From DATBLE01 sp963791425 (GTDB taxonomy: Bacteria > Actinomycetota > Thermoleophilia > Gaiellales > Gaiellaceae), in assembly GCA_963791425.1 (NCBI GenBank), contig CAWBSE010000002.1, positions 248,001 to 312,000 of the forward strand: a stretch of 64,000 nucleotides of DNA, in the 5' to 3' direction. Under the pieces are notes generated by a model, which worked only from the letters and a program-made list of their open reading frames with translations, had not been told where the DNA came from and did no database searches. The translations under genes were made by a program, and so were the position numbers. This document shows positions 17,760 to 26,058 of the stretch, piece after piece (within the stretch, counting starts at the first letter, position 1; the number at the start of each line of letters is the position of its first letter).

Positions 17760-18479
17760 ATGGCCGTCGCCTACGACTTCTCGGGGAAGGTCGCCCTCGT
17801 CACCGGCGGCGCGAGCGGGATCGGCGCCGCGACCGCGGCGCGGCTCAGGGCAGCGGGCGCGGAGGTCGCAGTCTTCGACCGCGAGCCCGTCGAGGGGTAC
17901 GTCTCGGTCACCGGCGACATCTCCTCCTCCGCCGACGTCGGCGCCGCCGTCGAGCAGGTCGAACGCGATCTCGGCCGCGTCGACATCCTCGTCAACTCCG
18001 CCGGCGTCCCCGGCGAGTCGCTGCGCACCGTCGACGTCACCGACGAGGAGTGGCAGCGCGTGTTCGCGATCAACGCGAACGGGTCGTTCTTCATGTGCCG
18101 GGCCGTCCTCCCCGGGATGATCGAGCGCGGCTACGGCCGCATCGTCCTCGTCGCCTCGATCGCCGGCAAGGAGGGCAACCCGATGGCAGCCGCCTACTCG
18201 GCCAGCAAGGCCGCCGTGATCGCGATGACGAAGGCGATCGGCAAGGACGTCGCCGGCTCGGGCGTGCTCGTCAACTGCATCGCCCCCGCAGTGATCGAGA
18301 CTCCGATCCTCGCCGGCCTTTCGCAGCACCACATCGACTACATGGTCGAGCGCATCCCGCTCGGCCGGATGGGCAAGGCCGACGAGGTCGCCGCGCTCGC
18401 CTGCTTCCTCGCGAGCGACGATCTCTCGTTCTCGACCGGCGCGACGTACGACATCTCCGGCGGCCGGGCCGTCTACTGA
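17760..18479 (+). CDS. Short-chain dehydrogenase/reductase (sugar dehydrogenase-like)
   Basis: 239 residues, intact. Cofactor motif KVALVTGGASGIGAATAARL. The acidic residue in AEVAVFDRE favours NAD over NADP. Catalytic YSASKAAVIAMTKAIG. Tail SFSTGATYDISGGRAVY. The stop overlaps the FAH-fold gene (TGATG). As first enzyme of an operon with an FAH-type dehydratase and an aldehyde dehydrogenase, oxidation of a sugar, or of its 2-keto-3-deoxy acid, is inferred. Confidence 0.88.
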   Translation: MAVAYDFSGKVALVTGGASGIGAATAARLRAAGAEVAVFDREPVEGYVSVTGDISSSADVGAAVEQVERDLGRVDILVNSAGVPGESLRTVDVTDEEWQRVFAINANGSFFMCRAVLPGMIERGYGRIVLVASIAGKEGNPMAAAYSASKAAVIAMTKAIGKDVAGSGVLVNCIAPAVIETPILAGLSQHHIDYMVERIPLGRMGKADEVAALACFLASDDLSFSTGATYDISGGRAVY

Positions 18480-19258
18480 TGCTCCGCTTCCGCCACCACA
18501 CGGACGGCGGGATCGCCGACGGCACGGCCGACTCCCCGGCGGAGCTCGACGGGTACCGCCTGGCGATCCCGTTCGAGCCGCCCGAGGTCTGGTGCGCCGG
18601 CGTCACCTACCAGCGCAGCCGCGACGCCCGCGTCGAGGAGAGCACGGTGAAGGACGTCTACACGCTCGTCTACGACGCCGAGCGCCCGGAGCTGTTCATG
18701 AAGGACGCCGGCTGCCGCCGCACCGTCGGCCCCGGCGAGCCGATCGGCATCCGCGCCGACTCGGGCTGGGACGTCCCCGAGCCCGAGGTCGGGGTCGTCC
18801 TCGGCGAGAACGGCGCGCTCGCCGGGCTGACGATCGGCAACGACGTCTCGTCCCGCGCGATCGAGGGCGAGAACCCGCTCTACATCGCCCAGGCCAAGAC
18901 CTTCGCGGGCGCGTGCGCGATCGGCCCGGCGATCCTCGTGCCCGACGATTGGGACGCCGCGTTCGAGATCCACATGCGGATCGTCGATGCCTCCGGCGCC
19001 GAGCTCTTCGCCGGCGAGACGTCCACCGCGAAGATGCGCCGCTCGTTCCCGGAGCTCGTCGAGTGGCTGCTCCGCGACAACCCCGTCCCTGCCGGCAGCG
19101 TCCTCCTCACCGGCACCGGCCTCGTCCCTCCCGACGACTACACGCTCGAGCCCGGCCATACAGTGGAGATCACCGTGCCGGAGATCGGCACGCTCACGAA
19201 CCCGGTGGTCTCGGCCACCGAGCTGACCACGAGAGCAAGGAGCGCAGCACATGTCTGA
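18479..19258 (+). CDS. Fumarylacetoacetate hydrolase-fold enzyme, probable 2-keto-3-deoxy-pentonate dehydratase
   Basis: 259 residues. The FAH core is present: VWCAGVTYQRSRDARVEEST, then PELFMKDAGCRRTVGPGEP, VPEPEVGVVLGEN (metal-binding glutamates), LTIGNDVSSRAIEGENPLY and GSVLLTGTGLVPPDDYTLEP. The form 'AGVTYxRSxxARxEES' is like 2-dehydro-3-deoxy-D-arabinonate dehydratases, which make alpha-ketoglutarate semialdehyde. An aldehyde dehydrogenase overlapping the 3' end by 8 bp supports this. Hydrolysis of a diketo acid is the alternative. Confidence 0.82.
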   Translation: MLRFRHHTDGGIADGTADSPAELDGYRLAIPFEPPEVWCAGVTYQRSRDARVEESTVKDVYTLVYDAERPELFMKDAGCRRTVGPGEPIGIRADSGWDVPEPEVGVVLGENGALAGLTIGNDVSSRAIEGENPLYIAQAKTFAGACAIGPAILVPDDWDAAFEIHMRIVDASGAELFAGETSTAKMRRSFPELVEWLLRDNPVPAGSVLLTGTGLVPPDDYTLEPGHTVEITVPEIGTLTNPVVSATELTTRARSAAHV

Positions 19259-20714
19259 GGTCCTGGAAGCACCGCCCCGCCCGGCCTTCGCGAACTTCGT
19301 CGGCGGCGAGTGGCGGCCCAGTCTGTCGGGGAAGACGTACGAGAAGCGCAACCCGTGGCGCCCGTCGGAGTCGATCGGCGAGTTCCCCGCCTCGGGCGCC
19401 GACGACGTGAACGCGGCGGTCGAGGCCGCGGCGGCAGCGTTCCCGGAGTGGTCGCGCCGACCCGCGGCGCAGCGCGCGGCGATCCTGATGGCCGCCGCCG
19501 ACGCGATCGAGCGGCGCGTCGAGCAGATGGCGCAGGACATGACGCTGGAAATGGGCAAGCCGCTGCGCGAGGCGCGGATGGAGTCCGCCCGCGGCGCGGC
19601 GATCCTGCGCTTCTTCGCGGGTGAGGCGTGGCGGCCGAAGGGCGAGCTGTACGAGCAGTCCGCCACCGGCAGCTCCGTCTACACGCTGCGGCGCGCGGTC
19701 GGAGTGGTCGGGCTGATCACGCCGTGGAACTTCCCGGCGGCGATCCCGGTCTGGAAGACGGCGCCGGCACTGATCTACGGCAACACCGTCGTGATGAAGC
19801 TCGCGCAGGAGTCGCCGCTCACCGGTCTCCACCTCGCCGCGTGCTTCGAGGAGGCGGGAATGCCGGCCGGGGTGTTCAACATCGTCGTCGGCCGCGGCTC
19901 GGAGGTCGGCACACCGCTGGTTCAGCACCCGAAGGTGAAGGCGATCTCGTTCACGGGCTCGGTTGCGATCGGCCACCAGGTGCGTGAGGAGGCGACGGCG
20001 CTCGGCAAGCGTGTCCAGCTGGAGCTCGGCGGCCACAACCCGCTGATCGTGATGGCCGACGCCGATCTCGACCGCGCGGTCGAGGCGGCCTACGCAGGCG
20101 CATTCTGGTCGGCCGGCCAGAAGTGCACCGCCACCCGGCGGATCTACGTCCAGGATCCCGTCTACGACGACTTCCGCGCGAAGCTGCTCGACCGCGTCGA
20201 GCGCGGCGTGGTCGGCGACCCGGCCGAGCCGGCCACCGAGGTCGGCCCGATCGTCAACGAGAAGCAGTTCGACGAGATCCTCGCCGGGATCGAGCGCGGC
20301 AAGGCCGACGGCGGCACCGTCGTCGTCGGCGGCGAACGCGCCGACGACGACGCGTACCTGATCGCACCGACGGTGTTCGAGGGCGTCACCGACGAGGCCT
20401 TCCTCTCCTGCGAGGAGGTCTTCGGCCCGGTCACGTCGCTGTACCGCTTCAGCGACATCGACGAGGCGCTGCGGCGCGCGAACGCGGTCGAGTTCGGCCT
20501 CTCCGCATCGATCTTCACGAGCAACCTCGCCTCCGCGCAGCGGTTCGTGAACGAGCTCGAGGCCGGGCTCCTGCACGTCAACTCGCAGACCGCCGGCGCC
20601 GACGTGCACGTGCCCTTCGGCGGAATCAAGAGCTCCGGCTACGGCCCACACGAGCAGGGCCGCGCGGCGATGGAGTTCTACACGGAGGTCGTCACCGTCT
20701 ACCACGATGTCTGA
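19251..20714 (+). CDS. NAD(P)-dependent aldehyde dehydrogenase, alpha-ketoglutarate semialdehyde type suspected
   Basis: 487 residues, full length. The active site is complete: GLITPWNFPAAIPVWK (catalytic Asn), FTGSVAIG (cofactor), LELGGHNPLIVMADADLD (general-base Glu), SAGQKCTATRRIYVQD (nucleophilic Cys), EEVFGPV and PFGGIKSSGYGPHEQG. The N-terminus ANFVGGEWRPSLSGKTYE resembles ketoglutarate semialdehyde and succinate semialdehyde dehydrogenases. Position right after the FAH-fold gene suggests that it makes alpha-ketoglutarate in a Weimberg-like route (inference). Confidence 0.9.
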   Translation: MSEVLEAPPRPAFANFVGGEWRPSLSGKTYEKRNPWRPSESIGEFPASGADDVNAAVEAAAAAFPEWSRRPAAQRAAILMAAADAIERRVEQMAQDMTLEMGKPLREARMESARGAAILRFFAGEAWRPKGELYEQSATGSSVYTLRRAVGVVGLITPWNFPAAIPVWKTAPALIYGNTVVMKLAQESPLTGLHLAACFEEAGMPAGVFNIVVGRGSEVGTPLVQHPKVKAISFTGSVAIGHQVREEATALGKRVQLELGGHNPLIVMADADLDRAVEAAYAGAFWSAGQKCTATRRIYVQDPVYDDFRAKLLDRVERGVVGDPAEPATEVGPIVNEKQFDEILAGIERGKADGGTVVVGGERADDDAYLIAPTVFEGVTDEAFLSCEEVFGPVTSLYRFSDIDEALRRANAVEFGLSASIFTSNLASAQRFVNELEAGLLHVNSQTAGADVHVPFGGIKSSGYGPHEQGRAAMEFYTEVVTVYHDV

Positions 20715-21600
20715 CGAGCGTTGGCTCGTCACCGGCGCGCTCGGGTGCATCGGCGCGTGGACCGCGGTCACCCTCGTGCGCGAGGGCGTGGACGTCGTCG
20801 CCTTCGACCTCGGCGACGACGACCGGCGGCTGCGGCTGATCGCCACCGGCGACGAGGTGGGCGCGGTGACCTTCGTCCGCGGCGACATCACCGAGCTCCA
20901 GACCGTCGAGGGCGTCCTCGCCGAGCACGAGATCACCCACGTCGTCCACCTGGCCGCGCTGCAGGTGCCGTTCTGCCGGGAGAACCCGGTGCTCGGCTCG
21001 AGGGTGAACGTCACCGGGACGGTGAACGTGTTCGAGGCGGCAAAGCGGCTCGGGCTCGAGACACCGGTCGCCTACGCGAGTTCGGCCGCCGTCTACGACC
21101 GCGCAGGAGCCGTCGCGCCGGGCACGCTGTACGGGGTCTTCAAGGTTGCCAACGAGGGAACGGCCCGGAACTACGCGGTTGAGAACGGCGTCGCCAGCGT
21201 CGGCCTCCGGCCCTTCACCGTGTACGGGCCGGGCCGCGACCAGGGCATGACCGCCGGGCCGACGCTGGCGATCGCGGCCGCCGTGCGCGGCGAGCCCTAC
21301 AGGGTCGCCTTCGCCGGGCGCACGCAGTTTCACTACGCGGGCGATGTCGCGCGGGCGTTCATCCAGGCGGCCCGCTCGCCGTCGGCCGACGCGCAGGTCT
21401 TCAGCCTGGGCGGGCCGGCGGTGTCGATCGCCGACTTCGCGGCGCTCGTCGTCCAGACCGTGCCGGGTGCCGACGTCACGGTCGACAAGACCGTGCTGCC
21501 GTTCCCCGACCAGCTGCCCGAGCCGTGGTTCGACTGGCCGCAGACGCCGCTCGACGCGGGCGTCCGCGAGACGGCCGAGGTCTTGCGCAGGGTCGTATAG
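20707..21600 (+). CDS. NAD-dependent epimerase/dehydratase family protein
   Basis: 297 residues of the extended SDR class. The N-terminal VTGALGCIGAWTAVTLVRE is the TGxxGxxG cofactor site. HVVHLAALQVPFCRENP follows. The catalytic serine region is VAYASSAAVY and the tyrosine-lysine pair is in GTLYGVFKVANEGTARNYA. VGLRPFTVYGPGRDQG is the substrate loop. It overlaps the aldehyde dehydrogenase by 8 bp. In this operon it may act on a sugar or sugar lactone rather than a nucleotide sugar. Confidence 0.87.
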   Translation: MSDERWLVTGALGCIGAWTAVTLVREGVDVVAFDLGDDDRRLRLIATGDEVGAVTFVRGDITELQTVEGVLAEHEITHVVHLAALQVPFCRENPVLGSRVNVTGTVNVFEAAKRLGLETPVAYASSAAVYDRAGAVAPGTLYGVFKVANEGTARNYAVENGVASVGLRPFTVYGPGRDQGMTAGPTLAIAAAVRGEPYRVAFAGRTQFHYAGDVARAFIQAARSPSADAQVFSLGGPAVSIADFAALVVQTVPGADVTVDKTVLPFPDQLPEPWFDWPQTPLDAGVRETAEVLRRVV

Positions 21601-21631
21601 TCGCCCTACTCCGACAGGAAAGGGAGAACTC

Positions 21632-23410
21632 ATGGCCGAGATGCGTGGCTCCGATCTCGTCGTCGAATACCTGATCAAGGAGAAGGTGCCGTACCTGTTC
21701 GGCTATGCCGGACACGGAGCGGTCGGACTCCTCGACGGCGTCTACAACCACAAGGACGACCTCAAGATCATCTTCCCGCGGATCGAGACCGCGGCCGGCT
21801 TCATGGCTGACGCGTACTTCCGCGCGTCGGGCCAGGTGATCCCCGTCTACACCTCCACCGGCCCCGGCCCGATGCTGCTGACCGCCGCGATGGGCAACGC
21901 GTTCTACGACTCGTCCGCGTTTATCGCGATCACCGGCCAGGTGGCGACCAACCAGTACGACTCGGGCGCCCTGCAGGAGGAGTACCGCCACCACCAGGCC
22001 GACTTCCCGAGCATCGCGAAGGTGATCACGAAACGGAGCTTCGCGGCGCACAGCGTCGAGGATCTCGGCAAGTTCCTGCCCAAGGCGTTCAAGCTGGCCC
22101 GCACCGGCCGTCCCGGCCCCGTGCACATCGACGTGCCGTACGACCTCTGGATCAGGACGGCCGACGTCGAAGTGCCCGACCCGGAGGAGCGGTCGGTCAA
22201 CCTCGAGTGGCGCACACCCGGTTCGCCCGAGGCAGTCGCCCGCGCGCTCGCGATGCTGATGAAGGCGAAGCGCCCGCTGATCCTCGCCGGCGGCGGCGTG
22301 ATCTGCTCCGACGCCAGCGAGCAGCTCCAGCAGTTCGCGGAGCACGTCAACGTCCCCGTCTACTCGACGTTCATGGGTAAGGGCGCCATGTCTGCGCGCC
22401 ACCCGCTGCACCTCGGAATCGCCGGCTGCTGGGGCGAGTACCCCGCCTCGGAGGCGGCGAAGAACGCCGACGTGATCCTTGCGATCGGCTGCCGCTTCTC
22501 CGACATCCACTGCTCGTCGTGGGTGCCCGGGTACACGTACAACATCCCGCCGACCCGGCTGATCCACGTCGACCTCGACCCGCAGGAGATCGGTCGCAAC
22601 TACCCGACCGAGCTCGGGATCATCGGTGACGCCCGCGAGGTGCTCAAGCAGCTGCTGGAGATGGCGGGCCGCGAGCCGAAGCGCGAGCGGTCGCCCTGGA
22701 TCGACCAGGTCGAGGCCTGGAAGGAGGAGTGGTCGAACTTCATCGAGCCGGAGAAGGCGTCGAACGAGGTGCCGATCGACCCGCGCCGCGTGATCTCGGA
22801 GCTGCGCAAGGCGGCGCCGGACGACACACTGATGATCACCGACACAGGGAATCACCAGACGTGGGTGGAGCAGTACTGGGAGGCATACGAGCCGCGGTCG
22901 GTCTTCACGCCAGGCGGGTTCGCCGGCATGGGCTTCGGCACGTGCGGCGTCCTCGGCGTCAAGCTCGCGCGGCCCGACCGGCCGGCCGTCTGCGTCACCA
23001 GCGACGGCAGCTTCATGATGTTCCCGGGCTCCGTCGCCACCGCCGTCGAGCACGACATCCCGGCGGTCTGGGTGATCATGAACAACTACACGATCGGGGT
23101 GATCCGCGACCTCCAGCGCTTCTACATGGACGGCCGCGAGATCGGGACGAGCTTCGTCAAGCAGTCGACGGGCGAGTTCTGGAATCCCGACTTCGCCGCG
23201 ATGGCGCAGGCGATGGGTGCCGGCGGGATCTCGGTCGACCAGCCCGGCGACCTCGCCGACGCGTTCGACACGGCGATGAAGGCGGGCACGCCGTACGTGA
23301 TCGACGTGAAGGTCAACCGCGACACGGCCGTTCCGCTGATCGGCACCTGGCAGTTCCCGCCGATCACGCAGGCCGAGCCGACGTTCGGCAGTAGGACGCT
23401 GGTCACATAA
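21632..23410 (+). CDS. Thiamine diphosphate-dependent enzyme, acetolactate synthase-like
   Basis: 592 residues with the three-domain TPP fold. The N-terminal PYR domain has IIFPRIETAAGFMADAYFRA with the catalytic glutamate. The middle domain has PLILAGGGVICSDASEQLQQ. The C-terminal PP domain has the cofactor motif from CVTSDGSFMMFPG to NNYTIGV (GDG-like start 'SDG', ending NN). AGGAAAGGGAGA precedes the ATG. The family includes acetolactate synthase, benzoylformate decarboxylase, sulfoacetaldehyde acetyltransferase and the inositol enzyme IolD. None fits decisively. As the last sugar-operon gene, a 2-keto acid decarboxylase or carboligase is likely. Confidence 0.87.
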   Translation: MAEMRGSDLVVEYLIKEKVPYLFGYAGHGAVGLLDGVYNHKDDLKIIFPRIETAAGFMADAYFRASGQVIPVYTSTGPGPMLLTAAMGNAFYDSSAFIAITGQVATNQYDSGALQEEYRHHQADFPSIAKVITKRSFAAHSVEDLGKFLPKAFKLARTGRPGPVHIDVPYDLWIRTADVEVPDPEERSVNLEWRTPGSPEAVARALAMLMKAKRPLILAGGGVICSDASEQLQQFAEHVNVPVYSTFMGKGAMSARHPLHLGIAGCWGEYPASEAAKNADVILAIGCRFSDIHCSSWVPGYTYNIPPTRLIHVDLDPQEIGRNYPTELGIIGDAREVLKQLLEMAGREPKRERSPWIDQVEAWKEEWSNFIEPEKASNEVPIDPRRVISELRKAAPDDTLMITDTGNHQTWVEQYWEAYEPRSVFTPGGFAGMGFGTCGVLGVKLARPDRPAVCVTSDGSFMMFPGSVATAVEHDIPAVWVIMNNYTIGVIRDLQRFYMDGREIGTSFVKQSTGEFWNPDFAAMAQAMGAGGISVDQPGDLADAFDTAMKAGTPYVIDVKVNRDTAVPLIGTWQFPPITQAEPTFGSRTLVT

Positions 23411-24471
23411 CCGAGCTCCACTACTTCCCGTTCTCGGCAATCGTCGGGCAGGAGCGCCTCAAGCAGGCGCTCCTGCTCAACGCCGTCAACCCGGCCGTCG
23501 GCGGAGTCCTGATCAAGGGCCCGAGCGGCACCGGCAAGTCGACGGCCGTCCGCGGGCTGGCGGAGTTGCTGCCCGAGATCGCGGCGGTCGCCGACTGCCC
23601 GTTCTCGTGCGACCCGGACCGGCCGATGTGCTCGGCGTGCCGCGAGCGGGAGCGCGACGCGCTTCCCGTGATCCATCGGCGGCGGCGGATCGTCGACCTG
23701 CCGCTGAACGCCACCGAGGACCGCGTGTCCGGCAGCGTCGACGTCGCTCGTGCGCTGAAGGACGGCGAGCGGGCGCTCGAGCCGGGCCTGCTCGCCGAGG
23801 CGAACCGCGGGATTCTCTACGTCGACGAGATCAACCTCCTCGACGACCACCTCACCGACGTGCTGCTCGACGCGGCCGCCCTCGGCGTCAACGTCGTGGA
23901 GCGCGAAGGCGTCTCCGTGTCGCATCCTGCGCGGTTCCTGCTCGTCGGGACGATGAACGAGGAGGAGGGCGAGCTGCGGCCGCAGATCGCCGACCGGATC
24001 GGGCTCGAAGTCGAGGTCGAAGCGCTCGCCGACCCTGGTCTCCGCGGCGAGATCGTCAGGCGGCGCGAGTCGTTCGCCGCCGATCCCGAGGCGTTCCGAG
24101 AGACGTGGGCGTCCGCGCAGGCCGAGCTTGCCGGGGCGATCGCCTCCGGCGAGGCGATGCTCGCCTCGGTTCGCGTGCCCGACCCGCTGTACGCGGCGGT
24201 CGGCCGGCTGGTCGTCGGCTCCGGCGTGAACAGCCACCGCGCCGACATCTCGATCATCGAGTGCGCGAAGGCGCTCGCTGCGCTCGACGGCCGGGGTGAG
24301 GTCGACCCGGACGACATCCTCCGAGCGGCCGAGCTCGCGCTCGGCCATCGCCTCGAATCCGATCCGTTCGGCCCCTCCGCCCGCGTGGAGCCGCAGCAGC
24401 TCCGCCGCCTCCTCGACGACGCGCTCGAGATCGAGGTGTCCCGAAAAAAAGTGGAGCAGAGGGCGAGCTAG
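23407..24471 (+). CDS. ChlI-like AAA+ chelatase ATPase; zero-frame product of a probable frameshifted chlD
   Basis: 354 residues if started at ATA 23407, the only possible start in frame after the TAG at 23391. No ATG/GTG/TTG occurs before Walker A. Walker A is GPSGTGKS (residues 38-45). The insert CPFSCDPDRPMCSAC is typical of chelatase subunits. Walker B is GILYVDEINLLDDHL, and sensor/arginine-finger motifs are GTMNEEEGELRPQIADRIG. It remodels Mg- or Co-chelatase using ATP. At its 3' end an A7 run allows a -1 shift into a VWA domain frame, which would give a ~641-residue ChlI-ChlD-like protein such as mycobacterial Rv2850c. Expected partners are CobN-type subunits, not in the window. Confidence 0.85.
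   Translation: MTELHYFPFSAIVGQERLKQALLLNAVNPAVGGVLIKGPSGTGKSTAVRGLAELLPEIAAVADCPFSCDPDRPMCSACRERERDALPVIHRRRRIVDLPLNATEDRVSGSVDVARALKDGERALEPGLLAEANRGILYVDEINLLDDHLTDVLLDAAALGVNVVEREGVSVSHPARFLLVGTMNEEEGELRPQIADRIGLEVEVEALADPGLRGEIVRRRESFAADPEAFRETWASAQAELAGAIASGEAMLASVRVPDPLYAAVGRLVVGSGVNSHRADISIIECAKALAALDGRGEVDPDDILRAAELALGHRLESDPFGPSARVEPQQLRRLLDDALEIEVSRKKVEQRAS
24444..24450 (+). other. A7 slippery heptamer, probable programmed -1 frameshift site
   Basis: The zero frame reads CGA AAA AAA GTG, with a heptamer in phase A_AAA_AAA. A one-base slip back continues as AGT GGA GCA and stays open straight into the VWA frame. Without slipping, translation stops at TAG 24469-24471. A GAGGTG sequence 5 bases upstream of CCGA could act as an internal stimulatory Shine-Dalgarno. 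Downstream there is a 5-bp hairpin (24464-24468 with 24473-24477) and a 6-bp GC hairpin (24489-24494 with 24499-24504). A simple one-base homopolymer error is the alternative. Confidence 0.6.
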
Positions 24472-24509
24472 CGCTCGACGCGAACGCGGCGCCCGACGGG
24501 GCGCTCGAG

Positions 24510-25331
24510 GTGGAGGCTTTGCGGGTCGATCCGGCGCAGGTTTTCGGACAGCGGCGGCGCGTCGACCGCGTCGAGCGTGCCCGCCTCGGCCGCCGGGCTC
24601 GATCCTTCGTCGGTCGCCGCCGCGGTCGGTACACGCGTCACCGCCTCGCCCGTCCGGGCGACAACGACCTGGCGTTCGACGCGACGATCCGGGCGGCGAT
24701 CATGCGGACGGGTCGTGTCCCGGTCGAGATCGAGGGGCAGGATCTGCGCCGCAAGGTCCGCGAGCACCGCTCGCCGTTGAGCGTGTGCTTCGTCGTCGAC
24801 AACAGCTGGTCGGTGCACGCCGAGCGAATGGTCGAGAAGGTGAAGGGCGTCGTCTTCGAGCTGCTTGAGGACGCGACCCGCCGCGGCGACAAGGTCTCGC
24901 TCGTCGCGTTCAAGGGCGGAATGGCCGAAGCGACGGTCGCGCTTCCCCCGACCTCGAGCCGCCGGCTCGCCCGGCGCCGCCTCGAGGACATTCCGCTCAG
25001 CGGCCAGACCCCGCTCGGCGACGCGCTTCGCCGCGCCCGGCTGCTGCTGCGCGGCGAGCTCGTCCGGCACCCGAACGCCGTGCCGCTCGTCGTCGTCGTC
25101 AGCGACGGGCTGCCGACCGTTCCCCTTCGCCGGGGCGCCGACCCGGTCGCAGACCTCCTCGCCGAGGGCCGGGCGCTGCGGCGTGCGAGGATCGGCTGCG
25201 TGATCGCCGAGGTCGCTAATCCGGAGCACGGTTGCGCGGTCGCGCTGGCGCAGGCGACCGGCGGCACGCGGCTGCCGCTCTCGCAGCTCGCCGCGGGCCT
25301 CCTGCTCGACGCGGTCGAGGAGTCGACGTGA
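24510..25331 (+). CDS. VWA-domain chelatase part, ChlD/CobT-like C-terminal domain
   Basis: 273 residues if initiated at GTG 24510, but the frame is open back to the slippery site at 24444, so it is more likely the C-terminal half of a frameshift product. The integrin-I (VWA) domain shows the MIDAS motif CFVVDNSWSVHAERM (DxSxS form changed to DNSWS), IPLSGQTPLGDALRRARLLL with the MIDAS threonine, and VVVVSDGLPT. A short arginine-rich linker (QRRRVDRVERARLGRRAR) replaces the acidic ChlD linker. The stop overlaps the next gene (GTGA). Confidence 0.8.
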   Translation: MEALRVDPAQVFGQRRRVDRVERARLGRRARSFVGRRRGRYTRHRLARPGDNDLAFDATIRAAIMRTGRVPVEIEGQDLRRKVREHRSPLSVCFVVDNSWSVHAERMVEKVKGVVFELLEDATRRGDKVSLVAFKGGMAEATVALPPTSSRRLARRRLEDIPLSGQTPLGDALRRARLLLRGELVRHPNAVPLVVVVSDGLPTVPLRRGADPVADLLAEGRALRRARIGCVIAEVANPEHGCAVALAQATGGTRLPLSQLAAGLLLDAVEEST

Positions 25332-25915
25332 ATCCCGTCGCGACCGAGGCCCTGAGCGACCCCCGGATCGGCGCGGCCCCCGGCCCCGAGCTCGACGCGG
25401 AGCTGGCCCGGTGGGACGGCGCGGCCGACGAGCCCGACGGCGCCGATCTCGACGCACTCCGCCGCGGCCGGCTGATCGAATGGGCAGCGCAGACGCTCAC
25501 GCAGGGCAAGATCCTCGACGCGTTCGCGACCTACTGCCGCGACGAGCTCGACGACGTCGAGGTGCTCGAGTCGTCGCCGAGCCGCCTCACGCTGGGCTGG
25601 CGCCGGGAGCGATGCACGATCGAGCTCCGGCTCGGCTATGCGTTCTGCGAGCGACTGGCCCGCGAGGGGCCGGCGATGCTTCTCGGCCCGATCGGCCTGA
25701 AGGCGGTCGAGCGATTCCTCGACGACGAGGGGCTGCGCTCCAGGGTCGCGCTCCTCGACCTCGCCCGCCTCGAGAAGATCGGCGTCGTCCGCTCTAGCGT
25801 CTTCGTCTACTTCGAGTGGTTCCTCCGCGACACGTACGGCGTGAAGATCCTCCCGGAGTCCTCGTTCACGAGCGGGCTGGTCGGGCGCGGGATCATCTCG
25901 CTCGGCATGGGCTAG
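25328..25915 (+). CDS. Hypothetical protein coupled to the chelatase genes
   Basis: 195 residues, intact, with GTG overlapping the VWA stop. The first 45 residues are acidic and alanine-rich. The core contains LRRGRLIEWAAQTLTQGKIL, LTLGWRRERCTIELRLGYAF and VFVYFEWFLRDTYGVKILPE, an alpha/beta globular protein without membrane segments. I do not recognise the family. Tight coupling suggests it is a partner or regulator of the chelatase-like complex. Confidence 0.75.
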   Translation: MNPVATEALSDPRIGAAPGPELDAELARWDGAADEPDGADLDALRRGRLIEWAAQTLTQGKILDAFATYCRDELDDVEVLESSPSRLTLGWRRERCTIELRLGYAFCERLAREGPAMLLGPIGLKAVERFLDDEGLRSRVALLDLARLEKIGVVRSSVFVYFEWFLRDTYGVKILPESSFTSGLVGRGIISLGMG

Positions 25916-25950
25916 CACCGATTCGGCTTCGTCGCCGCCCCGCGCCCACA

Positions 25951-25971
25951 CCCCCGCCCACAGGGTGGGGG
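25951..25971. terminator. Hairpin between convergent genes
   Basis: CCCCCGCCC, loop ACA, GGGTGGGGG gives a 9-bp stem with one G-U pair. It lies 36 bp after the hypothetical gene's stop and 88 bp after the azlD stop on the other strand. No clear T-tract follows, so termination is likely but not certain. Confidence 0.5.
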
Positions 25972-26058
25972 CTTAGCCCCTTTCCCCTGCCGGCGAGGCT
26001 ACCGGATCGAGGCGCGCGTGTCTGTGCCGAATGTGCGCCGATTCGAGCCGCGAACCTG

